Of a DNA stretch of 64,000 bases, positions 44,688 through 54,079 are shown piece by piece (the first letter of the stretch is position 1; each line of letters begins with the position of its first letter). Both the position numbers and the translations under genes were made by a program. Source of the DNA: Gammaproteobacteria bacterium (GTDB taxonomy: Bacteria > Pseudomonadota > Gammaproteobacteria > Pseudomonadales > Azotimanducaceae); the NCBI GenBank assembly GCA_026706935.1, contig JAPOXV010000019.1, positions 1 to 64,000 on the forward strand, read 5' to 3'. The notes beneath the pieces are model-generated. The model saw only the letters and a program-made list of their open reading frames with translations. It was not told where the DNA came from and did not search any database.

Positions 44688-45665
44688 CTATGTATTACGG
44701 AAGGAAGCGTCGTGCGCGTTTGTTACGAGTTCCCTTACGTCACTAGCGGACAGATCCAACGCCTTGATGATCTCTTCGAAATTCGCGTTTATATATCCGC
44801 CAAAGTAAGCAGGATCATCCGAATTGACAGTTGCTTTGATCCCCGCGTCGAGAAAACTCTTTAAGGGATGATTGCGAAGGTCATCTACGACGCACAATCT
44901 CAAATTTGATAGTGGGCACATCGTTAACGGAATCTGATCGCGTGCAAGCCGTGACACGAGAACGGGATCCTCGATCGCTCGATTGCCGTGATCAATACGT
45001 TCAACGCCAAGATCATCCAACGCACCCCACACGTATTCGGGTGGTCCTTCTTCGCCAGCATGTGCAACCGTATGGAGACCTAATTCGCGCGCACGATCAA
45101 ATAGGTGACGGAAGTTTTCTGGGGGAAAACCTACCTCTGCCGATGCTAATCCGATCCCAACGATATTGTCGTAATACGGTTCAAGCTCATCAAGACTCTT
45201 TAGTGCTTCGCTTTCCGATAGATGCCGTAAGAATGTTGGAATCAGCAACAATTCAACGCCACGTTCTTTCCAGCTTTCCGCTGCACGAATACAGCCTCCA
45301 AGAATGGCTTCCAGCGGCGTGCCGGTCATCGAACTTCCGGCTTGTGCCTCGATGAAGACCTCCGCATGCGTGACGTTCTCGGCCTTGGCATGCTCGCAGT
45401 AGTCATTTGCTAGGTCTTCGTAGTCCTCCGCAGTTGCGAGACTGTTAAACCCCACTAGATAGACGTTAATGAAGTCTTGAAGATTCGTGAATTCGTATTT
45501 AGCTCTTAGCTCGTCTATCGACTGATACGGCAAGTCGCGGCCGTTCCGCCCTACAAACTTGAAAATCAGTTCTGGCTGTAATGCGCCTTCAAGGTGAATA
45601 TGTAGCTCTGCTTTTGGGAGAGACCTAGCGAGCTCGATGGCGTCTTCGTGCATCTTCGCTTCCAC
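44688..45665 (-). CDS. add: Adenosine deaminase
   Basis: A 325-residue metal-dependent deaminase of the adenosine deaminase family. Motifs: LPKAELHIHLEGALQPELIF (metal-binding HxH), TVAHAGEEGPPEYV (catalytic Glu region), RIDHGNRAIED, and the C-terminal VNSDDPAYFGGYI (metal-binding Asp). Some members deaminate adenine instead, so adenine deaminase is a possible alternative. It starts at GTG overlapping the VOC gene stop by 1 nt (TAGTG), so it is the last gene of the leftward run that begins at 48761. Confidence 0.9.
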   Translation of the reverse strand: MEAKMHEDAIELARSLPKAELHIHLEGALQPELIFKFVGRNGRDLPYQSIDELRAKYEFTNLQDFINVYLVGFNSLATAEDYEDLANDYCEHAKAENVTHAEVFIEAQAGSSMTGTPLEAILGGCIRAAESWKERGVELLLIPTFLRHLSESEALKSLDELEPYYDNIVGIGLASAEVGFPPENFRHLFDRARELGLHTVAHAGEEGPPEYVWGALDDLGVERIDHGNRAIEDPVLVSRLARDQIPLTMCPLSNLRLCVVDDLRNHPLKSFLDAGIKATVNSDDPAYFGGYINANFEEIIKALDLSASDVRELVTNAHDASFRNT

Positions 45666-46060
45666 TACTCCGGAGGAACTTTACGTTGTGCGAGTGCGAT
45701 TACGTTACCACTTGGATCGTTTAAAAACGCCATGAATTCCGATTCACCGGCTGTCCCGAACGTGCCGTCTGCGTCATGGTGGATCGCATGTGGTTCACCT
45801 ACGACTTCGACGCCCTTTTCCTTGGCTTCAGCTACAGCAGAATCAATGTCGTCGACGTACAGATAGATGACGCTACCGCTCCCTGAACCCTCACCTTCCT
45901 CAAGCATAAGACGCGTTCCATTGATGTCAATGAAGGCGAGCTTCGGACCGTGGTCGAAGCGAGCGATCAAGGGTAATCCCAGTATGTCGCGGTAGAACCT
46001 AATCGACGCATCAAGATTGTGAGCATTCAAGCTAACCTGATGAAGCGATTCGACATTCAT
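45665..46060 (-). CDS. VOC/glyoxalase-family protein
   Basis: A 131-residue vicinal-oxygen-chelate fold protein with the two-module architecture: HQVSLNAHNLDASIRFYRDI and LGLPLIARFDHGPKLAFI in the first half, IYLYVDDIDSAVAEAKEKGV and FLNDPSGNVIALAQRK in the second. His and Glu positions resemble glyoxalase I, but the metal set is not certain. It lies between the LLM enzyme gene (32 nt upstream) and adenosine deaminase (1-nt overlap). Function beyond the fold is unknown. Confidence 0.87.
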   Translation of the reverse strand: MNVESLHQVSLNAHNLDASIRFYRDILGLPLIARFDHGPKLAFIDINGTRLMLEEGEGSGSGSVIYLYVDDIDSAVAEAKEKGVEVVGEPHAIHHDADGTFGTAGESEFMAFLNDPSGNVIALAQRKVPPE

Positions 46061-46092
46061 ACCAATTGACTCCGCACGTTCGGCTCCGTTAA

Positions 46093-47097
46093 CTAGCTCG
46101 TTAGAGCATCGAAGAAAGCTTCACGGTGCGCTTGAGGAATCGTGTCGTATGCGACCGACGTTCGGTCGATTAGGTCTCCATAACGGCGCTTCAGCTCCCC
46201 GGCGAGATTCTGCGGTTCGTCAACGACAGCAAACTCGTTCAAGATGTCTTCGGTGATGAGGTTCCCCATCTCTTGCCATCTGCCTTGTTTTGACATGCTG
46301 TTTAGCTCACCTTGCAGCTCACCTGCACCGATGCTGTCCAATACCCCTTTGTACGCGGGCGTCGATCCATAGAACGCGATCTGTTGGCGCGTCGCACCTT
46401 TAGCGCGCTCCAATCCTTGTTCGTCATCAGCAGTAACCACGAAGCATGGATAGCTGATCTCGAAATCCTCTCGACTCTTTCCTGCTTTCGCCCAGCCTTT
46501 CTCGAGTGCGGGGATGGTCGTTTCACGAAGATATTTCTCCGTCGTGAAGGGGTGAACAATCATGCCGTCCGCTACTTCTGCAGCGACTTCCGTCATCAAA
46601 GGCCCAACGGCGGCTAAGAAGACTCGAGGTGCACCAAATTCGGTGTTGTGTGGGGTGAAAAACGGCGTCATCAATGTATGAGTGTAAAACTTGCCGACGA
46701 AACTCAGCGGTTCGTTGTCGTACCAGTTCGCCCAAATAGCACGTAATGCAAGTATGAACTCTCTCATACGGGGCGCTGGATGCGACCAAGGCATACTGAA
46801 GCGCTTCGTGATATGTGCACGGATTTGTGATCCTAGACCGAGGACAAATCTTCCTTTAGATACTGCGTTCAAGTCGTGCGCGATCGGCGCAAGCACCATC
46901 GGCGTACGCGCGAATGCGACCACAATGCTCGTGATCAGGTCCACATTCGATGTATGCAACGCCGCTTGAGCAAGCGGTAGAAACGGATCGTGGCCGGTTT
47001 CGGCGGATTGAAGTCCGGTGTAACCAACCGCTTCCATCCGAGCCGCATGTTCTCCTACGTTAGTTAGATCGAAGCCGATGCTGGCGTCAACTTTCAT
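46093..47097 (-). CDS. LLM-class (F420/flavin-dependent) oxidoreductase, TIGR03617-like
   Basis: A luciferase-like monooxygenase-fold oxidoreductase of about 334 residues. The conserved start is MKVDASIGFDLTNVGEHAAR; further motifs are FVLGLGSQIRAHITKRFSMP and VADGMIVHPFTTEKYLRE, all as in the TIGR03617 group of enzymes often annotated as F420-dependent. I chose ATG 47097 over the in-frame TTG at 47112 because GAGGA lies 7 nt before it. The next gene upstream, a histidine phosphatase, ends 28 nt before it. Cofactor use (F420 or FMN) cannot be judged. Confidence 0.88.
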   Translation of the reverse strand: MKVDASIGFDLTNVGEHAARMEAVGYTGLQSAETGHDPFLPLAQAALHTSNVDLITSIVVAFARTPMVLAPIAHDLNAVSKGRFVLGLGSQIRAHITKRFSMPWSHPAPRMREFILALRAIWANWYDNEPLSFVGKFYTHTLMTPFFTPHNTEFGAPRVFLAAVGPLMTEVAAEVADGMIVHPFTTEKYLRETTIPALEKGWAKAGKSREDFEISYPCFVVTADDEQGLERAKGATRQQIAFYGSTPAYKGVLDSIGAGELQGELNSMSKQGRWQEMGNLITEDILNEFAVVDEPQNLAGELKRRYGDLIDRTSVAYDTIPQAHREAFFDALTS

Positions 47098-47124
47098 TGG
47101 TTTATTCCTCAATAAGGTTCAGTT

Positions 47125-47748
47125 TTAGTCGCGAGAGGTGCATATACCTTCGATTCTGTCGCTACCGTCGCGAAAGTGAAAGACGTGCGTCGAGTTTTCC
47201 TGCTTCTCGACCATGTGAACGACGCCATTGGGGACTCGTAATTGTTGCTTCTGTTGATCAGTGAGTCCAATCAGGAGATCCAAGAGTACTCGCGTTGTGA
47301 TGCCATGGGTGACGAACGCAACGCGAGATTCTGTAGCCGCTTTGACGGCGCTCAGCACTTTCGACACACGCGATTTCATATCGTTAATGGACTCGCCGTC
47401 AGGCGGTGAAAATCGCTCACTGTCCTGGCGCCATTGTCCATACTCCACTTGCCATTCTTGCTGTATGTCTTCAACCCGTTGACCTTCCCATTGCCCCATG
47501 TTGCATTCGCGTAAGTTTGCGTCGAATCGAAAATCCGCCTCGCAGTGCTCCTTCACGAGCGCTAAGGTCTGACGTACGCGCCCTAAATCTGATGCAAAAA
47601 TTCTTGAGACTCGTTCGCGACTAAGCAACTTGCCGTGACGAAGCGCTTGACTCTGCCCTAGATTCGTTAATGCAGAATCGCCCCAGCCTTGCATTCGTCG
47701 TTCAACGTTCCATTGGGTTTCACCATGGCGCGCTAGATAAATACGCAC
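47125..47748 (-). CDS. Histidine phosphatase-family protein
   Basis: A 207-residue phosphoglycerate-mutase-like phosphatase. The catalytic RHG motif is LARHGETQWNVERRMQGWGD at the N-terminus; the second histidine lies in VAFVTHGITTRVLLDLL, and the acceptor-glutamate region is NMGQWEGQ. It starts at GTG. It lies between two LLM-class oxidoreductase genes, 5 nt after the upstream one, which suggests co-expression. Substrates of this family range from sugar phosphates to phosphoesters in cofactor synthesis; a role in F420 or nucleotide metabolism is possible but unproven. Confidence 0.9.
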   Translation of the reverse strand: MRIYLARHGETQWNVERRMQGWGDSALTNLGQSQALRHGKLLSRERVSRIFASDLGRVRQTLALVKEHCEADFRFDANLRECNMGQWEGQRVEDIQQEWQVEYGQWRQDSERFSPPDGESINDMKSRVSKVLSAVKAATESRVAFVTHGITTRVLLDLLIGLTDQQKQQLRVPNGVVHMVEKQENSTHVFHFRDGSDRIEGICTSRD

Positions 47749-47753
47749 AACGG

Positions 47754-48761
47754 TTAGTTGAAGCTGAAACTGTCTTGAGTAAAAGCACTCAGCGTTTTGA
47801 GCGCTTCGTCGAATGGCATTAGACCAACAGGAGAAATGATGCTTGTCGTTATGCCTTCATCCGCGTGTTGTTTGATACGAGCACGGACCTCATCCGGTGC
47901 ACCAACAACCCCGATCGCTTCTACCAGCTCGTTGTGAAACGCCGCAGCGGTGCGCTCTCGATCACGTGTAGCCCATCCTTCAAGTAATTCTTTCGCTTCG
48001 TCCGGATAACCACACCATGCTAGGAATTTGTTGTAAACAGGATTACTGAAATATGGAATGAACCAGCGGCGGAACTGATCTAGCGCTGCCGCTTTGTCGT
48101 CTGAGACAATCGTCGCGAACCGATTGACGATTTCGACATTTTCTAATTTCTTACCAGCCCGTGCTGCGCCTATTTCAACATGTTCGAGCATCTTTGGTAA
48201 CGCCGTGCGAGGCCATAGATTGAATATCACGCCGTCGCCGAACTCCGCTGCCATTTCAATCATCTTCGGACGTAAGGCGGCGAGGTAAATTGGGACGGTC
48301 GGTTCCGAAGGCTCTTGCGAGTACCCTCGGCTATACACAGTATCCATGTCCGTGAAATCCGATTTCTCGCCACGCATCATGCTTCGTACAAGGATCGCGG
48401 TCTCTTTGACACGCGTCAGCGGTTTCTCAAGTTTGATGCCGTTGAACGCCTGCATGATGGCTTCGCTCGAAGAACCTAAACCCAAGATAAACCGACCGGG
48501 CAATGCTTGACCAAGAATATCGGCCGACGCCGCTAACACCGTTGGGGAACGCGTGTAGACCGGTACGATCGCCATGCCAATTCGAAGTGTCTTCGTATAC
48601 GGCGCTACCGCGGCTGCTGTCGTCAATCCATCCGGTGCGCCAGGGTCCGCGAACCAACCGTCGTCGAAACCGTTCTTTTCTGCCCACTGCACCGCCGTGA
48701 TTGTGTCCTGAAGCGATTGGTTGAGCGGGAGGGTTACCGCAATGCGTTTTCGAAGTGCCAA
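47754..48761 (-). CDS. LLM-class (F420/flavin-dependent) oxidoreductase
   Basis: A 335-residue luciferase-like oxidoreductase, first gene of the leftward run. Motifs: KRIAVTLPLNQSLQDTITAV at the start, RIGMAIVPVYTRSPTVLAAS, RFILGLGSSSEAIMQAFNG, and PTVPIYLAALRPKMIEMAAE. The frame opens at TTG. It is 5 nt upstream of the histidine-phosphatase gene. The set of LLM enzymes, a VOC protein and adenosine deaminase may work on a common heteroaromatic or nucleoside substrate, but this is inferred only from operon structure. Confidence 0.88.
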   Translation of the reverse strand: MALRKRIAVTLPLNQSLQDTITAVQWAEKNGFDDGWFADPGAPDGLTTAAAVAPYTKTLRIGMAIVPVYTRSPTVLAASADILGQALPGRFILGLGSSSEAIMQAFNGIKLEKPLTRVKETAILVRSMMRGEKSDFTDMDTVYSRGYSQEPSEPTVPIYLAALRPKMIEMAAEFGDGVIFNLWPRTALPKMLEHVEIGAARAGKKLENVEIVNRFATIVSDDKAAALDQFRRWFIPYFSNPVYNKFLAWCGYPDEAKELLEGWATRDRERTAAAFHNELVEAIGVVGAPDEVRARIKQHADEGITTSIISPVGLMPFDEALKTLSAFTQDSFSFN

Positions 48762-49006
48762 AGTTCAGCCTGTTTTCTCACATACCAGAATATTCGGATA
48801 TCGCTTCAAGTGCGCTGTCATATATACAAGAGCGACAAGTGTCGAAATCGATCGGCTTCTGGCTAAAGCGGCAGAATTTTAGAAAGCGCTAATCGTGCGA
48901 ATCTCGTAGGCAAATCAACAATAGGACGCGACGGCTGATTCAATGTGGTTCTTTCGTTAAAACCGTTTATGATGAACCAGTTCGTACGAAGATGGAGCTA
49001 CCGAAC

Positions 49007-49921
49007 ATGAAAAAGGTAGCGTCTTTTTTAACAACCGTATGCACGATCGGTGCACTCAACGCAGCCGAGATTGAGCCGCCAGATGTATATCAGGCAGTTC
49101 GGCAAGTTTCTCAAGATATCGAGCTCATTCGCGAAGTTATGGGCAGACCGAAGCTCGACGCAGACGCTTGGGTCGTAGAACATGCTGAGCCGCGCCACGT
49201 CTACTACCAAGCGCAAACGCTCTTCCGCAAGGTCGATCGTCTAAAGCGACAGTTGACGGTAGAAGCAACTGTCATGCCGTCCGCTCCACTATTCGAAATC
49301 GAACCGCAGCACGTTCTTCAGGTGGTCCACGCTGCTCAAGAAGGCATCGAAGCCATACGTGCTGAACTAGGGATCAACTACCGCTCGGAGTTACCCGAGC
49401 GAGAAGCTGATCGAGAACCAAGGGACGTGTTTAGAGAAATCGTACAGGTCGACCGCCAATTGAATCTGATGCTCGACCGACCGATTCAACCACAGGACGT
49501 GTACGGACAGATCGAACTAGCAGCCACCTATGTTGCAGGCGCATTGACCTCAGATGAATCGGCGCCGGCATATGGTGAACTACCTCGATTTGAACCCAAC
49601 AAAGAACCCGCCGATGTTTATCGACGCGTTCTTGAGTGCTTAGGCATCGCACAGGCGATCGGCGAACAGCACGGTATCAGTGTTCTACAGCTAAATATGA
49701 GGCGGGAACTAAGACGACGCGACATCAGGCCTTCTGACGTCTATGACTTGGCAACGACCGTACTCGCGGAGGTCGCGTACTTGACCTTGACGCTTGACGC
49801 ACTCGATGTCGATGTGCCACCTATCGAAAGGCCGAAGCACATTTTTCCGTCACATGTCTATCAGCTGACGAGTATGCTCCAAGAAGAACTCGCTCGACTG
49901 CAGACACAGTTGTCGCAATAG
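49007..49921 (+). CDS. Exported protein of about eight P-x-[DH]-V-[YFL] repeats, unknown function
   Basis: A 304-residue protein with a signal peptide (KKVASFLTTVCTIGALNAA). The mature part is almost entirely repeats: a Pro-x-(Asp/His)-Val-(Tyr/Phe/Leu) motif followed by an amphipathic helix, near residues 25 (PDVY), 62, 100, 138, 162, 201, 242 and 281. Spacing is about 38 residues except for one 24-residue unit. The helices contain charged heptad-like patterns (e.g. VSQDIELIREVMG, LQEELARLQTQL). The start is ATG 49007; an in-frame ATG at 48992 would add MELPN before the signal. I recognise no family. It is isolated, divergent from the LLM operon and convergent with formate-THF ligase. Confidence 0.75.
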   Translation: MKKVASFLTTVCTIGALNAAEIEPPDVYQAVRQVSQDIELIREVMGRPKLDADAWVVEHAEPRHVYYQAQTLFRKVDRLKRQLTVEATVMPSAPLFEIEPQHVLQVVHAAQEGIEAIRAELGINYRSELPEREADREPRDVFREIVQVDRQLNLMLDRPIQPQDVYGQIELAATYVAGALTSDESAPAYGELPRFEPNKEPADVYRRVLECLGIAQAIGEQHGISVLQLNMRRELRRRDIRPSDVYDLATTVLAEVAYLTLTLDALDVDVPPIERPKHIFPSHVYQLTSMLQEELARLQTQLSQ

Positions 49922-49992
49922 CGCGAAGAGCTGTATTTACAAGATCGATTTCGGTTTCAGCTAGTAGATCCAGTTTGCGAGACGACGCTCGA

Positions 49993-51654
49993 CTAGAACA
50001 AACCGCCGATCTCGCCTTGGTCGTCGAGGGTGAAGTCGGCCGCAGCGGGACGTCTCGGCAAACCTGGCATCGTCATGATGTTTCCGCAGATGACAACAAC
50101 GAATCCCGCACCCGCTTTCAGTAGGACTTCACGAACCGATACGCGATGTCCATTAGGCGCACCAAGTAACGTGGGGTCGCCAGAGAAACTGTATTGAGTT
50201 TTCGCGATACAAATAGGAAGAGAACCAAATCCGAGCGACTCGAATCGGTTGAGCTCATCTGCTGAATCGTTTAGATAGTCGACGCCATCAGCTCGATAAA
50301 CCTCGCGTGCAACTGACTCGATTTTCGAAGACAGCGAGTCCTCATTTTGGTATAGCCAATTTGGCGCTGATGGCGCAGACTTTACACCCTCAACGACCGC
50401 TTTGGCAACGTCTACCCCGCCTTCGCCACCATCACGCCATTGAGACCCGATAACTCCGACACACCCCTGTCCATCTATGACATCAAGTGCAGCTTCTAGC
50501 TCTTTTTCGCTATCGGCATCGAATTGATTGACCACAACGACGGGTTCGAAACCAACCTTGCGAATGTTCTCAATGTGACGAACGAGGTTTGGCGAGCCCC
50601 TACGCACGGCTTCGGCATCCTCGTTTCCTAACTCGTCGACTTCAACGCCGCCATGCATCTTTAGTGAACGTACGGTCGACACGATCACGATCGCGTCCGG
50701 CTTAAGCCCTGATTGACGGCATTTGATGTTCAAGAACTTTTCAGCGCCTAAGTCTGCACCGAACCCGGCCTCGGTGACGACGAAGTCGCTATGTGCAAGC
50801 GCTAGGCGTGTGGCTATCACCGAGTTGCAGCCGTGCGCAATATTGGCGAACGGTCCACCGTGAACAAACACTGGATTGTGTTCCAAAGTTTGTACGAGAT
50901 TAGGCGCCATCGCGTCTTTCAAGAGCGCACCGAGTGCGCTGGTTGCTTCAAGATCCGCCGCTTTGATCGGTTCTCCACTCGTCGAAGGACCAACTACGAT
51001 GGAACCAAGCCTCCTCTTGAGATCACTTAGATCTTCAGAAAGACAAAGCACCGCCATGATTTCAGAGGCAGCAGTGATATCGAAACCGGAGTTCCGTGTC
51101 AGTCTTCGACGCACGCGCAAATTGATCTCGCGTAGGGCTCGATCATTGAGGTCGACGACCCTTCGCCAACTTATCCTCTCTGGATCAAGCTCGCGCTGAT
51201 TACCCCAATACAGATGGTTATCAATTAAAGAGGCAAGCAGATTGTGCGCTGAAGTCACGGCATGAAGGTCACCCGTAAAGTGAAGATTGATGTCCTCCAT
51301 CGGCGCAACTTGAGCGCGCCCGCCACCATGCGCACCACCTTTCATACCAAAACTTGGACCGAGCGACGGCTCCCGTAGACATGCACTCGCCTGTACATCG
51401 ATTTGATTCAGCGCGTCTGTTAAACCAATCGTTGTCGTCGTTTTTCCTTCACCAGCCGGTGTGGGCGACATTGCAGTAACCAACACCAATTTGCCGCGAC
51501 TCGGTTCGCGGTGTGACATGACATAGTCAAACGCAACCTTCGCCTTGGTCCTTCCGAACTCGTGAATCGCGTCTACAGGAATATCGAGTTTCTTCGTCGC
51601 AATATCGCTAATGGGTTGAAGCTCAACTTGGCGAGCAATTTCCTGGTCTTTCAA
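49993..51654 (-). CDS. fhs: Formate--tetrahydrofolate ligase
   Basis: A 553-residue ATP-dependent ligase that makes 10-formyl-THF from formate, supplying one-carbon units. Nucleotide-binding loop MSPTPAGEGKTTTTIGLTDA, substrate-side GGAHGGGRAQVAPMEDINLH, HVTSAHNLL as read near DLHAVTSAHNLLASLIDNH, TASEIMAVLC, and GPFANIAHGCNSVIAT all match the family. The C-terminal GICGNIMTMPGL appears as VVICGNIMTMPGLPRRPA. The frame starts at TTG; length is normal. It is flanked by the repeat protein (convergent) and the ABC exporter upstream on the same strand. Confidence 0.96.
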   Translation of the reverse strand: MKDQEIARQVELQPISDIATKKLDIPVDAIHEFGRTKAKVAFDYVMSHREPSRGKLVLVTAMSPTPAGEGKTTTTIGLTDALNQIDVQASACLREPSLGPSFGMKGGAHGGGRAQVAPMEDINLHFTGDLHAVTSAHNLLASLIDNHLYWGNQRELDPERISWRRVVDLNDRALREINLRVRRRLTRNSGFDITAASEIMAVLCLSEDLSDLKRRLGSIVVGPSTSGEPIKAADLEATSALGALLKDAMAPNLVQTLEHNPVFVHGGPFANIAHGCNSVIATRLALAHSDFVVTEAGFGADLGAEKFLNIKCRQSGLKPDAIVIVSTVRSLKMHGGVEVDELGNEDAEAVRRGSPNLVRHIENIRKVGFEPVVVVNQFDADSEKELEAALDVIDGQGCVGVIGSQWRDGGEGGVDVAKAVVEGVKSAPSAPNWLYQNEDSLSSKIESVAREVYRADGVDYLNDSADELNRFESLGFGSLPICIAKTQYSFSGDPTLLGAPNGHRVSVREVLLKAGAGFVVVICGNIMTMPGLPRRPAAADFTLDDQGEIGGLF

Positions 51655-51832
51655 CGGTACACAAGCCTTTCTAATCGGCCGGGCGGTTTTGATGCGCGTT
51701 TTTTACCAGAAAATGTGGTAGTTTCCAGATGGTTGCTCTAACGAGAGTGGAGATATCCACCGAGCCAATATACGCTCAAGCCACGGTCACGGCAGGGAAT
51801 ATGAAGATTCTGACGACGGATCAAGTTTCGGT

Positions 51833-53680
51833 CTAGACGTATCGTGACGCCTGTGCGTTGAACATTTTTGCGTACATTCCACCCTTCACTACAAGCTCGT
51901 CGTGCGTGCCTTGTTCCAAAATCTGACCTTCATCGACGACGGCGATGTAGTCAGCCATCCGAACGGTACTAAATCGATGGGAAATAAAGATAACTGTCTT
52001 ATCGGAAGCATGGCGAGCAATCTCGTCATAAAGATCATGCTCTTTCAATGCGTCGAGTGCTGCCGTCGGTTCATCGAGAATGAGAATCGGTGCGTCGCTC
52101 ATGAACGCGCGCGCGATTGCCATTTGCTGCCACTCGCCACCCGAGAGATCCACGCCTTCGTCAAACGTCTTCCCTAGTACCGTGTCGTAGCCTTTCTTCA
52201 GTCGCTTGATAAACGTCGCCGCGCCAGCTGCCTGAGCGGTCCTCTGAATCAAGTCTCGGTTTTCGATGGCTTCGATGCGTCCGATACCGATGTTTTCCTG
52301 GACGGTTAAGTCATATCGAGCGTAATCCTGAAAAACGATCGACACCGACTTCCGCAACTGCTGTAGGTCGTATTCAGGAAGCGGTACACCATCAAGTTCG
52401 ATATGACCTTCTGTAGGATCATAGAAACGTGCGAGCAGTTTGATGAGCGTCGTTTTACCTGCACCATTTACACCGACAATCGCAACTTTCTTCCCCGCTG
52501 GCACCGTTAACGTAAGGTTTCTCAGCACAGGTTCTGTGTTAATGGGATATGTAAATGAAACATTCGTCAGCGTGAGACCTGTCTTCAATAGCCTCGGAAC
52601 CGCGAGACCTGGTTCACCTTCTGGAAGTGTTTTCAAAGAGCCATCGACTGAGAGTGGATCCATATCCACGAGCTCGAAATACCGACGCATAAACAAGGAC
52701 TGTTGATACAGACTGCCAAGCTGTCGGATTACCCCTGTCAACCCAGAGCTGCATTGCTGCGCTGCCTGCGCAACCATCGTTAATTCGCCAATCGTGATGC
52801 GACCAAGGACGGCACTGAAGACTGCATAGCAATAGATGGACACGATTCCTAAATACGAGATGAGCGACATCCCGACATTGGCACCAAATAAGCGCATCAA
52901 TAAGCGTTGCAGCGCTTGAATCAACTCGTTTCGGGTCTTAGCAAACCGCTTAAGAAAGTAGTTGCGCAAGCCGAAAGTACGGACTTCGCGCGCCGTCTCC
53001 TTGCTTGTCAGTAGTCGAATGATGTAGTCTGACATTCGATAGTAACGGACAAATTCCATATTGAGGTCGAAGCGTCGTCGGGCATGCCATCCTTCCACCA
53101 GTATGCGCGGAACCACTGTGCCGATGAGCACGACGATTGCAAGTGGGTGAAGGATCGAAAGCAAGCCAAACATCAAACACAAGCTCACCATCGATTGCAC
53201 GAGTGACAATGTCGAATAACCCAGATTTTGGATCTGCCAAAGTTGGTTTGATGCATGGTGCAGCTGGTCGTGCTGCTGAGGAATCTCAAAGAAAGCGAGA
53301 TCCAAGTCAGTCGCCTTCGCCATCAGTCGTTGTGCGGCGACGGTATATGTTCGTTCTGAGAGTACTTCCGTCACGATGCTGTCGATACCGCCTACGACTG
53401 CCTGAAGCATCCAAAGGCCAAACAGCATCGCAAGAGGAGTGAACACGACGCTCCACTGCGGATCCACACCGATCAGACTCACTACTCCATCGATGATGTC
53501 CTTCGTGAGCCAGATAACCCCCGCCGGAATGGTCGCCAATACGATGTGGACCGCTAGCGTTAGTACGGCATAGACGCGCGAAGCTTCCCACAGGATGCGG
53601 AAAGCCATCGGCAACATCGCAAGACCACTCCCGATTGAGCGCAATATGGATTGGTCTGGAGGTCGAAATGGATCGCTCAA
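51833..53680 (-). CDS. ABC-type exporter, fused permease-ATPase
   Basis: A 615-residue half-transporter that would dimerise. The first ~340 residues contain about six membrane segments (e.g. VYAVLTLAVHIVLATIPAGV, LHPLAIVVLIGTVVPRILV), the last ~250 an ATPase: Walker A GVNGAGKTTLIKLL, signature LSGGEWQQMAIARAF, Walker B ILILDEPTAALDA, and H-loop VIFISHRFSTVRMAD. Exported substrate unknown; lipid, peptide or drug are all possible. The frame starts at TTG. It is separated from formate-THF ligase downstream by 178 nt and from the CoA-transferase upstream by a 399-nt gap. Confidence 0.92.
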   Translation of the reverse strand: MSDPFRPPDQSILRSIGSGLAMLPMAFRILWEASRVYAVLTLAVHIVLATIPAGVIWLTKDIIDGVVSLIGVDPQWSVVFTPLAMLFGLWMLQAVVGGIDSIVTEVLSERTYTVAAQRLMAKATDLDLAFFEIPQQHDQLHHASNQLWQIQNLGYSTLSLVQSMVSLCLMFGLLSILHPLAIVVLIGTVVPRILVEGWHARRRFDLNMEFVRYYRMSDYIIRLLTSKETAREVRTFGLRNYFLKRFAKTRNELIQALQRLLMRLFGANVGMSLISYLGIVSIYCYAVFSAVLGRITIGELTMVAQAAQQCSSGLTGVIRQLGSLYQQSLFMRRYFELVDMDPLSVDGSLKTLPEGEPGLAVPRLLKTGLTLTNVSFTYPINTEPVLRNLTLTVPAGKKVAIVGVNGAGKTTLIKLLARFYDPTEGHIELDGVPLPEYDLQQLRKSVSIVFQDYARYDLTVQENIGIGRIEAIENRDLIQRTAQAAGAATFIKRLKKGYDTVLGKTFDEGVDLSGGEWQQMAIARAFMSDAPILILDEPTAALDALKEHDLYDEIARHASDKTVIFISHRFSTVRMADYIAVVDEGQILEQGTHDELVVKGGMYAKMFNAQASRYV

Positions 53681-54079
53681 CTTTCTGTCCGATCTAAGGT
53701 CAACGTCAGATACGTGCTGAATCAGTGACGACTAAGAGGTCATCGACTCAAATTCAGTAAGTATTCGACAATCTCAAGTCGCCAATCCTAGAACGAACGC
53801 GAGCCTAAAAACGTCAAACGGTCGCTTCAGTTCACTAGAAGGTTTACGCGCAACGGTTAGCCGACGCGACAAAACACAGATCCTCACTGCAATCAGAAAT
53901 TGAGTTGAACACTATGTATACGCAATCACACTCAAAGTTTGATTCATCAATCGCGCCAATTCACGCGGCGCTGACCTAAAACGGGACGCGTTGTGAGACG
54001 TGCCGTTTCTGATGCATTAACAGTCCTGTATTGCATTTCGGCATGCAATTCTGGATCGGCTGTTCGTGTAAATGAGTCG
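53681..54079. other. 399-nt gene-free region with one small inverted repeat
   Basis: Lies downstream of the CoA-transferase gene (minus) and upstream of the ABC exporter (minus). I find no coding frame. The only clear structure is ATTGCAT (54030-54036) and ATGCAAT (54043-54049), perfect 7-bp arms about 30 nt after the CoA-transferase stop, which may act as an end-of-transcript hairpin although no U-run follows. The exporter promoter presumably lies here, but I cannot name it. Confidence 0.5.

Noticed and set aside
54030..54049. Intrinsic terminator of the CoA-transferase gene
   Set aside because: The 7-bp stem is short and lacks a U-run on the relevant strand, so I list it only as a small inverted repeat.
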